Source: Caulobacteraceae bacterium
GTDB taxonomy: Bacteria > Pseudomonadota > Alphaproteobacteria > Caulobacterales > Caulobacteraceae
NCBI GenBank assembly: GCA_947441065.1
Contig: CANESI010000024.1
Location: 1-41,464, forward strand
DNA: 41,464 bases
Direction: 5' to 3'
Shown here piece after piece: positions 8,327 through 16,514 of the stretch. A program made the position numbers and the translations under genes. The notes under the pieces are model-generated. The model was not told the origin of the DNA. It ran no database searches and saw only the letters and a program-made list of their open reading frames with translations. The first letter of the stretch is position 1. Each line of letters starts with the position of its first letter.

Positions 8327-9069
8327 ACCCGTTCTCCGGCAAAGATGGGCGCTAAGCCCTCAAGGTCGATAACCCGATATTGGCCCGGCTCGAGATCGGT
8401 CGGCAAATCTAAGGCTCCGATGCGATCACGGTGCAGGGCGTTGACGTGATTGCCGACGGCGGCGAACATTCTACGCACCTGATGATAGCGCCCCTCGGTC
8501 AGGGTCAGATAGGCGCGATGATCGTCGAGGACCTCTAGCTTGGCGGGCAAGACCGGCTTGTCTTCAGCTTCCAACAGCAAGGTGCCGCTCGCAAAGATCG
8601 CGGCCTCATCCCCCTTTAAGGGCCTGTCCAGCGTGGCCAGATAGCGCTTGGCCACATGGTGCTTGGGCGAGATGACGCGGTGGAGCAGGCCGCCATCGTC
8701 GGTTAGGAGCAGCAGTCCCGACGTTTCCTTATCCAGCCGTCCAATGCTCGAAATGGCCGGTTCGCGTGAACGCCAACGGGCTGGTAACAGATCATAGATG
8801 CGCGGCCCGTCTTCCTTGTGCGAACAGACATGGCCCAGTGGCTTGTGCAGCATCAAGGTCAGGGGTGCTGGCGGGTCGAGGGGCTTTCCGCGCACGGTCA
8901 TCCGATCAACCAGATCAGGCGTCACCGCGACCCGCATAGAGGCATTGCGTAGCTTGGCCCCATCGAGCACGATCCATCCGGCATCCATCATCTGCTGGAT
9001 CTCTCGGCGCGAGCCATAGGCCATATTGGCCAGCAGGCGGTCGAGCCGAGCGGTCGGAGCCTTGCTCAC
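8323..9069 (-). CDS. RsuA/RluB/RluE-family pseudouridine synthase
   Basis: A 248-residue RNA-modifying enzyme. An S4 RNA-binding domain occupies about residues 7-60 (RLDRLLANMAYGSRREIQQM). The catalytic domain carries LMLHKPLGHVCS and the signature SSIGRLDKETSGLLLLT with catalytic Asp113, then EGRYHQVRRMFAAVGNHV. The family converts specific uridines to pseudouridine in 16S or 23S rRNA; the exact site (16S U516 for RsuA) cannot be fixed from sequence alone. The start codon overlaps the stop of the upstream methyltransferase gene by 4 bp (ATGA), so the two are probably translationally coupled rRNA modification genes. Confidence 0.92.
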   Translation of the reverse strand: MSKAPTARLDRLLANMAYGSRREIQQMMDAGWIVLDGAKLRNASMRVAVTPDLVDRMTVRGKPLDPPAPLTLMLHKPLGHVCSHKEDGPRIYDLLPARWRSREPAISSIGRLDKETSGLLLLTDDGGLLHRVISPKHHVAKRYLATLDRPLKGDEAAIFASGTLLLEAEDKPVLPAKLEVLDDHRAYLTLTEGRYHQVRRMFAAVGNHVNALHRDRIGALDLPTDLEPGQYRVIDLEGLAPIFAGERV

Positions 9070-10025
9070 TTTCGCGCCTCATAGACCTTATAGCCGTGGG
9101 CCTCGGCCTTGAGGGTGACCTTGGCAAAGAGCGGCTTGAGGGTCTCTTCATAGGGAAGGTGGCGATTGGCCACCAGCCAGCAGGTTCCGCCCTTACGCAG
9201 GGCCGACGCCGCGCGGCGAATAAAGGCCTGGCCCAGCGCCTTGTCTTCGGATCCGGCATCATGAAAGGGCGGGTTCATGACCACGAAATCTTGGTCGGCG
9301 GGGCCCTCTTGGCTGCGAATGTCGGACCAGTCAAAGGCGGCGCGCGGGTCGGTCACATTGCGCTGAGCCGCCTTGAGGGCGCGAGAATCGATATCAATCA
9401 GGGTCAGGGCCGTGACCGCCGAACTCTCTAGAACGCCGAGGGCCAGAAGGCCGATGCCACAGCCCAGATCCATGCCCTTGCCCGACAGGGCAGGAAGGGT
9501 CTTGAGCAAGAGGGCGCTGCCGGGGTCCAGGCGGTCCCAACTGAAGACGCCGGGCTGTGACCACAGGCCTTGGCCGGTCAAATCGCGCAGCGCACCTTTG
9601 GACAGAGCCTCCTCTATGCCCTGAACCAGGCCGGGGCGTTCAACAAAGGCGATGCGGTGATGGGCTTTCGAGGTTTCATCGACGTTGCAGCCAAAGGCCT
9701 CAAGCGATTTGCGCAGACGCGAACCGCCCTTGTCCTTCAGCGCCATAACGGTCAGTTCGCCGCCGGGTTTTAGAACCCTCAGCAGTTGGGCAATGACATA
9801 GTCACGCTCGGCGGTGCCCGGAGGGGCCAAGACGACGGCGCTATCGGCGCTGGCATCGGCGATCTCTTCGATCGCGGGTGAGCCGGGAATGAGCGGGCTG
9901 ACCTGAACGGCGGACGGCAGGACATCGGCCAAGCCCAGAGGTGGCCGGCCATAGACCAGATGGAGGGGTGAGGCTGAGGCGGTGGGGGTTTGGGTCATGT
10001 GCGGTTGCTTCATAACCACCCCCAC
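9066..10025 (-). CDS. class I SAM methyltransferase, RsmC-like
   Basis: A protein of up to 319 residues with two methyltransferase-like halves, as in the RsmC/RlmG family of guanine-N2 rRNA methyltransferases. The N-terminal half is a degenerate domain. The C-terminal half has the SAM-binding motif GKGMDLGCGIGLLALGVL, the acidic LTLIDIDSRAL, and the catalytic-loop VVMNPPFHDAGS, where NPPFH is typical of exocyclic amino methylation. RsmC modifies 16S G1207. Coupling to a pseudouridine synthase by an ATGA overlap supports an rRNA role. The start is ambiguous: GTG 10025 or the in-frame ATG at 10013 or 9998. The cytochrome P450 gene lies just upstream on the same strand. Confidence 0.88.
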   Translation of the reverse strand: MGVVMKQPHMTQTPTASASPLHLVYGRPPLGLADVLPSAVQVSPLIPGSPAIEEIADASADSAVVLAPPGTAERDYVIAQLLRVLKPGGELTVMALKDKGGSRLRKSLEAFGCNVDETSKAHHRIAFVERPGLVQGIEEALSKGALRDLTGQGLWSQPGVFSWDRLDPGSALLLKTLPALSGKGMDLGCGIGLLALGVLESSAVTALTLIDIDSRALKAAQRNVTDPRAAFDWSDIRSQEGPADQDFVVMNPPFHDAGSEDKALGQAFIRRAASALRKGGTCWLVANRHLPYEETLKPLFAKVTLKAEAHGYKVYEARK

Positions 10026-10042
10026 CCCTTGGCGGAAGGCCC

Positions 10043-11299
10043 TTAGGCGGGAATACGGACCGGAAGGGAGATATAACCCTTCACAAAGGCTGATGGGACC
10101 CGTTCCGGCTCACCCATGACCTCAATCTTGGGCCAGCGCTTCAAGATCTCCTGCCAGACGATCTTCAACTGAAGTTCGGCCAGACGGTTACCCACGCAGC
10201 GGTGAACGCCAAAGCCAAAGGACAGGTGCTGGCGAGGACGCGCCCGGTCAATGATGAACTGGTTGGGGCTTTCAATGGCGGTTTCATCGCGGTTGCCCGA
10301 GACGTACCACATGACAACCTTATCGCCCTTCTTGATCTGCTGGCCGCCCAGTTCATAGTCTTGCAGGGCGGTGCGGCGCATATGGGCCAAAGGCGTCTGC
10401 CAACGGATGATCTCGGGGATCATCGAGTCGATCAGGGCTGGGTTGTCGCGCAGCTTTTGATACTGATCAGGGTGCTCGTTCAGGGCCAGAAGGCCGCCGG
10501 TGATCGAGTTGCGGGTGGTGTCATTCCCGCCAACGATCAACAGGACCAGATTGCCCAGATATTCCATCGGATCCATATTTCGGGTGGCGTCATTATGGGC
10601 CATCATCGAGATCAGATCGTTGGTGGGCTCGGCATTGACCCGCTCGTTCCACAGGCCGGTGAAATAGGCCAGACATTCGAGCAGCACCTGCTGGCGATGT
10701 TCTTTGGTCGGGGCCAGCGGGCTGCCTTCGGCCGCCGTCGCCGTGTCGGACCAGAAGGTCAATTTGCGGCGATCTTCCCAAGGGAAATCGAACAGGGTGG
10801 CGAGCATCTGGGTGGTCAGCTCGATCGAGACCTTGTCAACCCAGTCAAAGGTTTCACCGATTGGCAGGCTGTCAAAGATCGTATTGACCCGCTCGCGGAT
10901 CGTGCTTTCCAGCTTGGCCAGATTGCTGGGCGACACGATGGAACTGACGGCCTTGCGCTGAGCATCGTGCTTGGGCGGGTCCATGGCGATGAACATGGGT
11001 AGGATGAAGTCAGCATCCTGATCGGCCACCGTAATGCCGCCCAGATGGGCTTCGGACGAGAAGACGCCGTGATTGGTGTCGACCGACATGATGTCGTCAT
11101 ATTTGGTCACCGACCAATAGGGACCAAACTCGCTTTCAGCGCAGTAATGGACCGGAGCCTCTTTGCGCAAGCGCTCAAAATAGGGCCAGTGGGTGTTGGT
11201 GGTCCAGAGGTCTGGATTGGTCACATCCAGCTTATCGAGCGGGATCGACCAAACGTCGACGGGCGCGCTGCCCTTTTGATCGATGGATCCGTCGCTCAT
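10043..11299 (-). CDS. cytochrome P450, CYP153-type alkane hydroxylase
   Basis: A soluble bacterial P450 of about 418 residues. The heme-binding loop is LSFGFGVHRCVGNRLAELQ, the oxygen-activating I-helix has LIVGGNDTTRNSI, and the ExxR helix reads PEIIRW. Stretches such as WPYFERLRKEAPVHYC, FGPYWSVTKYDDIM, LPMFIAMDPPKHD and WQTPLAHMRRTALQD are those I know from the CYP153 family, which hydroxylates terminal carbons of medium-chain alkanes and related lipids. Such enzymes need a ferredoxin and a ferredoxin reductase, usually encoded beside them; neither is here. GGAGG lies 5 nt before the ATG at 11299, with a second ATG one codon earlier. The rRNA methyltransferase gene follows closely on the same strand. 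Confidence 0.93.
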   Translation of the reverse strand: MSDGSIDQKGSAPVDVWSIPLDKLDVTNPDLWTTNTHWPYFERLRKEAPVHYCAESEFGPYWSVTKYDDIMSVDTNHGVFSSEAHLGGITVADQDADFILPMFIAMDPPKHDAQRKAVSSIVSPSNLAKLESTIRERVNTIFDSLPIGETFDWVDKVSIELTTQMLATLFDFPWEDRRKLTFWSDTATAAEGSPLAPTKEHRQQVLLECLAYFTGLWNERVNAEPTNDLISMMAHNDATRNMDPMEYLGNLVLLIVGGNDTTRNSITGGLLALNEHPDQYQKLRDNPALIDSMIPEIIRWQTPLAHMRRTALQDYELGGQQIKKGDKVVMWYVSGNRDETAIESPNQFIIDRARPRQHLSFGFGVHRCVGNRLAELQLKIVWQEILKRWPKIEVMGEPERVPSAFVKGYISLPVRIPA

Positions 11300-11414
11300 C
11301 ATATCCTCCAACAGGTTTGGTTGCGCTTTCGGGACGCCCTGTCCCTAGCGGTCTTTTTCTGCCCTTAACTCATCAGAAAAAAGCGCATTTGTCACGTGAA
11401 CTCATTGTGTGGCC

Positions 11415-12044
11415 TCAAGGGACATTGCGCCACATGCCATAGGTCTGGGGTCCCGTCGGGCTGGGCTTGTAGTCTGCGATGATTTCGAAGCCGTGGCGGC
11501 GATAGAGGGCGACATTGCGCTCGGTGCTGGTTTCCAAAAAGGCGGCGCGGCCCTCTGCATCCAGCCGGTCAAGACCGGCCTTCAAAAGCCGCGAGCCAAT
11601 GCCGTGGCCTTGCGCCCGAGGGGCCACCCCGATGAACCAAAGATAGCTGTGGGGCCGGTCCATCGGATGGTGCTTGTCCATGGCTGCGCGCAAGGCCGCC
11701 AGCCGCCCAAAGCGCGAAAGGCCTGTGACGGACAAAAGCAGGGGCAGGAGTTTGATCTCCTCGATGAGGGGCTGATCACTGAGGGTCTCCGAAGGAATCC
11801 ACACCGCAGCGGCTCCGCCCGCCTCGGGACGGCGCACCTCGCCATCGGGTAGGGCCGAGCCCGCCAGGATGAACTGAAAGAATTTCAGCCGCGCCGCGTC
11901 GCAGTGCCGGTCGCCGCGAACAATCCAACTAATATGGGGATCGGTGACAAAGGCGTCGGCGAGGTCCTGAGCGGCCTGTCCGATTGTGCTCTGATCGGCC
12001 AGTACGGGCTGCTCTGCCCCGCGTCTCATGGCGTCAATATCCAC
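11415..12044 (-). CDS. GNAT-family N-acetyltransferase
   Basis: A 209-residue protein with a C-terminal GNAT fold. The acetyl-CoA-binding motif A is WFIGVAPRAQGHGIGSRLLKA, and motif B region ETSTERNVALYRRHGFEI follows. The family transfers an acetyl group to amines of small molecules or proteins; the substrate is unknown. The N-terminal helices (LADAFVTDPHISWIV) match the subgroup often annotated simply as GNAT acetyltransferase. GTG 12044 is a supported start because GGGAGAG lies just upstream. It sits between the P450 gene and an Lrp regulator on the same strand, with gaps of about 115 and 69 bp, so shared transcription with the regulator is possible. Confidence 0.9.
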   Translation of the reverse strand: MDIDAMRRGAEQPVLADQSTIGQAAQDLADAFVTDPHISWIVRGDRHCDAARLKFFQFILAGSALPDGEVRRPEAGGAAAVWIPSETLSDQPLIEEIKLLPLLLSVTGLSRFGRLAALRAAMDKHHPMDRPHSYLWFIGVAPRAQGHGIGSRLLKAGLDRLDAEGRAAFLETSTERNVALYRRHGFEIIADYKPSPTGPQTYGMWRNVP

Positions 12045-12113
12045 CCGGTCTCTCCCTTTTTGGTCCTGTTGATCGAGGCTAGTCCAAAATCGGCAGGGCG
12101 CGTCAGAAAACTA

Positions 12114-12566
12114 TTAGCCGCGCTCATCCTTGGGCGAGCCCATAACGATGAAGGTGACGATATTGGCGACCATGGGCAGGGCGCCGAGGGTTTCGGTATG
12201 GAACAGCTTATAGGCCGCTAGATCTGCCGCCTCGACCCTCAGCAGATATTCGACGGTGCCGGTGATGTTGTGGCACTCGCGCACCTCTGGAACCGGCTGC
12301 ATGGCCGCTTCGAAGGCCGATTGACTGGCCTTGGTATGTTGCGACAGGCCCACCGTGACATAGGCAATGACCCCAATGCCCAAGGCAGCAGGGTTGAGCA
12401 CCGCCCGATAGCCGCTGATCACGCCGCTGCGCTCCAATTCCTGAACCCGCCTTAGGCAGGCTGAGGGTGACAGGCCGACCCGCTCGGCGAGGTCGATATT
12501 GCTGATCCGCCCATCTTGAGACAGGGCTTGCAATATCTTGTGGGTGATGGCGTCAAATTTGGTCAT
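12114..12566 (-). CDS. Lrp/AsnC family transcriptional regulator
   Basis: A 150-residue regulator of the usual size. A winged helix-turn-helix fills the N-terminus (DAITHKILQALSQDGRISN, LAERVGLSPSACLRRVQEL), followed by the RAM ligand-binding/oligomerisation domain (VPEVRECHNITGTVEYLLRV). These proteins sense amino acids and often control a divergent amino acid exporter. That is the arrangement here: the LysE-type gene starts 54 bp away on the other strand and two palindromes lie between. No Shine-Dalgarno sequence precedes the ATG. Confidence 0.95.
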   Translation of the reverse strand: MTKFDAITHKILQALSQDGRISNIDLAERVGLSPSACLRRVQELERSGVISGYRAVLNPAALGIGVIAYVTVGLSQHTKASQSAFEAAMQPVPEVRECHNITGTVEYLLRVEAADLAAYKLFHTETLGALPMVANIVTFIVMGSPKDERG

Positions 12567-12573
12567 TTGTTGT

Positions 12574-12602
12574 GAAAATGCCAGATTTTCGCTGCAAATT
12601 GC
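12574..12602. promoter_or_regulatory. palindromic operators between lrp-type gene and lysE-type gene
   Basis: GAAAATGCCAGATTTTC (12574-12590) is a 6-bp perfect inverted repeat around 5 bp, and GCAAATTGC (12594-12602) is a perfect 9-bp palindrome around a central A. Both sit in the 54-bp divergent gap. AT-rich dyads of this type are typical Lrp/AsnC binding sites, so they likely control both genes. Confidence 0.65.
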
Positions 12603-12620
12603 AAGCTATTCTAAGCCAAA

Positions 12621-13268
12621 ATGATGCACTGTTGCGCCATGATGACGCTCAATCTCTTTTTGGCCCTCGCGGCCTTCGCTCTGGTCTCGTCCCTGACGCC
12701 GGGACCGAACAATCTGATGCTGATGGCGTCAGGCACCAATTTCGGCTTTGCCCGGACCGTGCCCCACATGTTGGGCGTGTCGATCGGCTTTGTGTTCATG
12801 GTGATTTTGGTTGGGCTGGGTCTTGTCGGGATCTTTAAAACCTTCCCGGTGACCTATGTGATCCTTAAATGGGTCAGCGTCGTCTATCTGCTCTATCTGG
12901 CTTGGAAGATTGCGAATGCGGGCGCCCTTGTCGTCAAGGACGGTGTGTCTGCGACAGCCGAGGCCAAGCCCTTTCGATTCTATCAGGCGGTGCTGTTTCA
13001 GTGGGTTAACCCCAAGGCCTGGACCATGGCCCTCACCGCCGTCACCGTCTATGCCCCGCCGCAAAAGCCTCTATTGGGCCTCGTGACCGTTGCGGTGATC
13101 TTTGGCGCGATAAATCTGCCATCGGTGGGGCTATGGGCGCTGTTGGGGGTTCAGATGCGCCGCTTCTTGGATGAACCGGGCAAGATGCGCGCCTTTAACA
13201 TCACCGCCGCCCTGTTGCTCGTCGCTACCCTCTATCCGGTGGTCGAAGAGCTTTTTCATAAGGGCTAG
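12621..13268 (+). CDS. LysE/RhtB family amino acid exporter
   Basis: A membrane protein of 208-215 residues with about six hydrophobic segments. The N-terminal signature LVSSLTPGPNNLMLMASG is diagnostic for the LysE/RhtB superfamily, and the mid-protein FQWVNPKAWTMALTAV is also typical. Members export amino acids or homoserine lactones by proton exchange. The likely start is one of the ATG pair at 12639/12642, which gives the standard short N-terminus; ATG 12621 would add a Cys-containing tail. No clear ribosome site is seen for any of them. The divergent Lrp-type regulator and the operators between them suggest induction by the exported amino acid. Confidence 0.93.
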   Translation: MMHCCAMMTLNLFLALAAFALVSSLTPGPNNLMLMASGTNFGFARTVPHMLGVSIGFVFMVILVGLGLVGIFKTFPVTYVILKWVSVVYLLYLAWKIANAGALVVKDGVSATAEAKPFRFYQAVLFQWVNPKAWTMALTAVTVYAPPQKPLLGLVTVAVIFGAINLPSVGLWALLGVQMRRFLDEPGKMRAFNITAALLLVATLYPVVEELFHKG

Positions 13269-13337
13269 CTAAATTTCGACTGGGATCAGGCGCAAAGCTT
13301 GCCTAGGGTCGTGTCCTGTCTACTGAGGATGCTCCCT

Positions 13338-15263
13338 ATGAAGTCATTGTTCGTTGCCGTTGCCCTTGTCCCTTTGATCAGCCTGTCTGGGCTCGCTCAT
13401 GCGCAACCCATGCCGGGGCCTGCTGCGCCTCAGATCGAGGCCGCGCGCGACGTGCCCTACGAGGCGGGGCCGATCAAGCTGGCGGTCGATGCTACAGATA
13501 ATGACCGCCGGATCTTTTCGGTTCACCAGATCTTGCCGGTCAGCGCCGCTGGACCCCTAACCCTGTTCTATCCCGCTTGGCTGCCCGGCAATCACGCCCC
13601 GCGCGGTCCCATCGAGCAATTGGCCGGACTGATGATCACTGCAGACGGCCAGCCGGTCGCTTGGACCCGTGATCCGGTCAATGTCTATGCCTTCCATGTC
13701 ACGGTGCCTGCAGGGGCTAAGGCGCTCGATATTCGCTTCCAGTTTCTGTCGCCTACCGACAGATCGATGGGCCGGGTCGTGGTGACGCCCGAAATGCTGA
13801 ACCTGCAATGGAACGCGGTCGCCCTCTATCCGGCAGGCTATTATGCGCGTCAGATCATGGTCGAGCCGACCTTGCGCCTGCCCGAAGGCTGGCAGTTGGG
13901 CACAGCCTTGGAAACGGCAAGCCGAGAGGGTGATCTGGTTCGGTTCAAGCCAGTGGGTTTAGACACCTTGGTCGATTCGCCGATCTTTGCGGGGCGCTAT
14001 TACCGTCAGATTGATCTTGATCCCGGCGCAGCCGTACCTGTCCGTCTCAATATCGTCGCTGACCGGCCCGGCCATTTAGAGGCGACGCCCGAGCAGATCG
14101 GGGTCCATCGCACCCTCGTGAAGCAGGCCTACAAGCTCTTCGGCTCCCACCATTATGATCACTATGACTTCCTGCTCGCCCTCAGTGACAAGATGAGTGG
14201 CATTGGACTGGAGCACCAAAGATCCAGCGAGAATGGCGTTCGGCCGACCTATTTCACCGAATGGGACAAGAGCGCCGTCGGCCGAGACCTTCTGGCCCAT
14301 GAATTTACCCATTCTTGGAACGGCAAGTTCCGGCGCGGCGAAGACCTCTGGACCGAGACCTTCAACACCCCGATGCGCAATAGCCTCCTGTGGGTCTATG
14401 AGGGTCAGACCCAATATTGGGGCAATGTACTGGCCGCCCGCTCGGGCCTTCAAACCAAGCAGCAGGGCTTGGAATCCTTGGCCATGACCGCCGCGACCTT
14501 TGACAATCGCGTTGGCCGCGCTTGGCGGGCCATGAGTGACACGACCAACGATCCGATCATGACCGCCCGCCGCCCAATCTCGTGGCGCAGCTGGCAGAGG
14601 TCGGAGGACTACTATTCCGAAGGTCAGCTGATCTGGCTCGATGCCGACACCCTGATCCGAGAACTGAGCGGCGGTAGGCGCTCGCTCGATGATTTTGCCA
14701 AGGCCTTCTTTGGCGTCGACAATGGCAGCTATGTGCCCAAGACCTATCGGTTCGAGGATGTGGTCGCCACGCTCAATGGGGTTCAGCCCTATGACTGGAC
14801 CACCTTCCTGAAGACGCGGTTGGATGGCAACGGCCCGGGCGCGCCGCTCGATGGTCTGACGCGCGGCGGCTATAGGCTGGTCTATACCTCAAAACCTACC
14901 GATTTCTTCAAGGCCAGTGAGGCGCGGCGAAAGTCGGTCGACCTCACCTATTCGATTGGTGTGGTGCTGGATAAGGACGGCGCAATGGCGGATGTGGCGT
15001 GGGATGGGCCCGCCTTTAGGGCCGGATTGATCCAAGGCACGCAAATCGTTGCGGTCGGGGGTGTGGCCTATGACGCGGACCTGTTGAAGGCGGCGATCAC
15101 GGCGGCCACCGATCCGGCCAAGCCGGTCGAGCTTCTGGTTAAGTCGGGTGACCGCTATCGGACCGTCAAGCTGACCTATCAGGGCGGTCTGCGCTATCCG
15201 CGTCTTGAGCCGATCTTGGGGGCTCCGGCGCGGCTGGATGATATCTATACGGCCCGCAAATAG
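13338..15263 (+). CDS. M61 family glycyl aminopeptidase-like metalloprotease
   Basis: A 641-residue secreted protein. A signal peptide (MKSLFVAVALVPLISLSG, ending AHA-QP) directs it to the periplasm. The peptidase unit has the zinc site HEFTHSWNGKF with a downstream glutamate in LLWVYEGQTQYWG, the gluzincin arrangement of family M61, and the N-terminal beta domain typical of the family. A PDZ domain lies near residues 530-610 (SIGVVLDKDGAMADV, GPAFRAGLIQGTQIVAVGG). M61 enzymes cleave short peptides with N-terminal glycine or alanine. ATG 13338 is chosen because it begins the signal peptide and GAGG lies about 10 nt upstream; an in-frame start at 13299 would hide it. Confidence 0.92.
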   Translation: MKSLFVAVALVPLISLSGLAHAQPMPGPAAPQIEAARDVPYEAGPIKLAVDATDNDRRIFSVHQILPVSAAGPLTLFYPAWLPGNHAPRGPIEQLAGLMITADGQPVAWTRDPVNVYAFHVTVPAGAKALDIRFQFLSPTDRSMGRVVVTPEMLNLQWNAVALYPAGYYARQIMVEPTLRLPEGWQLGTALETASREGDLVRFKPVGLDTLVDSPIFAGRYYRQIDLDPGAAVPVRLNIVADRPGHLEATPEQIGVHRTLVKQAYKLFGSHHYDHYDFLLALSDKMSGIGLEHQRSSENGVRPTYFTEWDKSAVGRDLLAHEFTHSWNGKFRRGEDLWTETFNTPMRNSLLWVYEGQTQYWGNVLAARSGLQTKQQGLESLAMTAATFDNRVGRAWRAMSDTTNDPIMTARRPISWRSWQRSEDYYSEGQLIWLDADTLIRELSGGRRSLDDFAKAFFGVDNGSYVPKTYRFEDVVATLNGVQPYDWTTFLKTRLDGNGPGAPLDGLTRGGYRLVYTSKPTDFFKASEARRKSVDLTYSIGVVLDKDGAMADVAWDGPAFRAGLIQGTQIVAVGGVAYDADLLKAAITAATDPAKPVELLVKSGDRYRTVKLTYQGGLRYPRLEPILGAPARLDDIYTARK

Positions 15264-15283
15264 GCCAAGGGTCTGAAGCCGTT

Positions 15284-15320
15284 GTGAGGGGATGATCGGA
15301 CCGGTCCGTCATCCCCTCAC
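15284..15320. terminator. bidirectional hairpin between convergent genes
   Basis: GTGAGGGGATGA (15284-15295) and TCATCCCCTCAC (15309-15320) form a perfect 12-bp stem. The sequence between them contains the palindrome CGGACCGGTCCG, which extends the helix past a one-base bulge. It lies between the M61 gene and the facing dehydrogenase gene, just where a shared terminator is expected. Neither side has a good T tract. Confidence 0.65.
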
Positions 15321-15323
15321 CTC

Positions 15324-16403
15324 TTAGGCGCGTTGAGGATCGACGAGGATCTTCACGTGATTGTCGGGGTTGGATAGGGCGCTGAAGGCCCCGGCCACTT
15401 CGGACAGGCCGACCTTACCGGTGATCATCGGCGACACGTCAATCCGGCCCTCGGCAATGTCGTGCAGCGTTCCGGCAAATTCTTCGGGCGTGTAGCCCAG
15501 CACGAACCGCAGATCGAGATGCTTGTTGATGGCGATGGAGGGCTCGATGGTGTCGGGCTGCATACAGACGCCAGCGACGATGATCTGGGCCCGTGGCGGC
15601 GCGCCCTCCATGACCTTTTGCAGCACGCCGGGCGAGCCGACACATTCAAAGATGATCGGACGCGGCCAGGTCTTGCCCATCATCTGCATCATGAACTGTT
15701 CCTTGCCATTGGCCGGTACGCCCAGATCGCTCCAGCGGCCATAGGGGCTTTCCTTGGCCGGATCGATGATCACGTCCGCGCCCATCTTTTCAGCCGTAGC
15801 GCGGCGTGTGGGTGAGAAGTCGGCGGCGATGACGGGGCCGTGGCCCCTGGACTTCAGGGCCGCTATGACGGCTAGGCCGACGGGGCCGCAGCCTAAGACC
15901 AGACAAGGAGAGCCCGGTTCTAGGGCCGCTGCCGCTGCCGCATGGGCACCGACCGCAAAGGGCTCGGTCATGGCCGCATGGTCGGTAGACAGGCCATTGG
16001 GCACAGGGATCAGCATATTTTCATTCAGCACCATCTGCTCAGCAAAGCCGCCGGGCGTGGTGTTGGAATAGCCGACCGCGTTAAAGCCGCTGGCTGTAAT
16101 CAGGACGGGCATGGACACAACCCGCGTGCCTGCCTTCAAGGTGCCGGTCGTTCCCGGACCATGTTCCAAGATCTCGGCGCAGAACTCATGGCCAAAGATC
16201 ACATCGGCCTTGGGGTTGAGGCTGCTCTCGCCGCCCGAGCGGATACCGGCCTCGACCATATTGTCCAGATAGTGCAGGGCGTGAAGGTCCGATCCGCAGA
16301 TGCCGCAGCATAGGGTCTTGACCAGGGTCTGACCGGCAGTGGGGATGGGGGCGCTGACCTCATCACAGATCAAGCTTGTGCCGCGGCGGATAACAGCCTT
16401 CAT
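15324..16403 (-). CDS. zinc-dependent alcohol dehydrogenase-like (MDR family)
   Basis: A 359-residue medium-chain dehydrogenase/reductase. Catalytic zinc ligands are visible as Cys36 in CCGICGSDLHAL and His72-Glu73 in IFGHEFCAEI. The Rossmann fold follows with PCLVLGCGPVGLAVIAAL and an Asp in VIAADFS at the strand end, which favours NAD over NADP. The usual four-cysteine structural zinc lobe is missing: the stretch after the GHE motif reads RVVSMPVLITASGFNAVGYS. The family oxidises alcohols or polyols or reduces aldehydes; the substrate is not evident. It stands as a single gene, with the aminotransferase gene upstream on the same strand about 110 bp away. Confidence 0.93.
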   Translation of the reverse strand: MKAVIRRGTSLICDEVSAPIPTAGQTLVKTLCCGICGSDLHALHYLDNMVEAGIRSGGESSLNPKADVIFGHEFCAEILEHGPGTTGTLKAGTRVVSMPVLITASGFNAVGYSNTTPGGFAEQMVLNENMLIPVPNGLSTDHAAMTEPFAVGAHAAAAAALEPGSPCLVLGCGPVGLAVIAALKSRGHGPVIAADFSPTRRATAEKMGADVIIDPAKESPYGRWSDLGVPANGKEQFMMQMMGKTWPRPIIFECVGSPGVLQKVMEGAPPRAQIIVAGVCMQPDTIEPSIAINKHLDLRFVLGYTPEEFAGTLHDIAEGRIDVSPMITGKVGLSEVAGAFSALSNPDNHVKILVDPQRA

Positions 16404-16514
16404 GGATAACGCTCCCTTGGATGGCCCTCGTCTTACGCGCGGGCTCTAAACCGTTCTGAACCCTACTAGACAGGGCGGGCCTATGGGGCGTCAAGGCTCA
16501 CGCGCGCTGGCGCC

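Noticed and set aside
10202-11002. 266-codon plus-strand frame opposite the P450 gene
   Set aside because: Antisense shadow; the P450 motifs on the minus strand explain the sequence.
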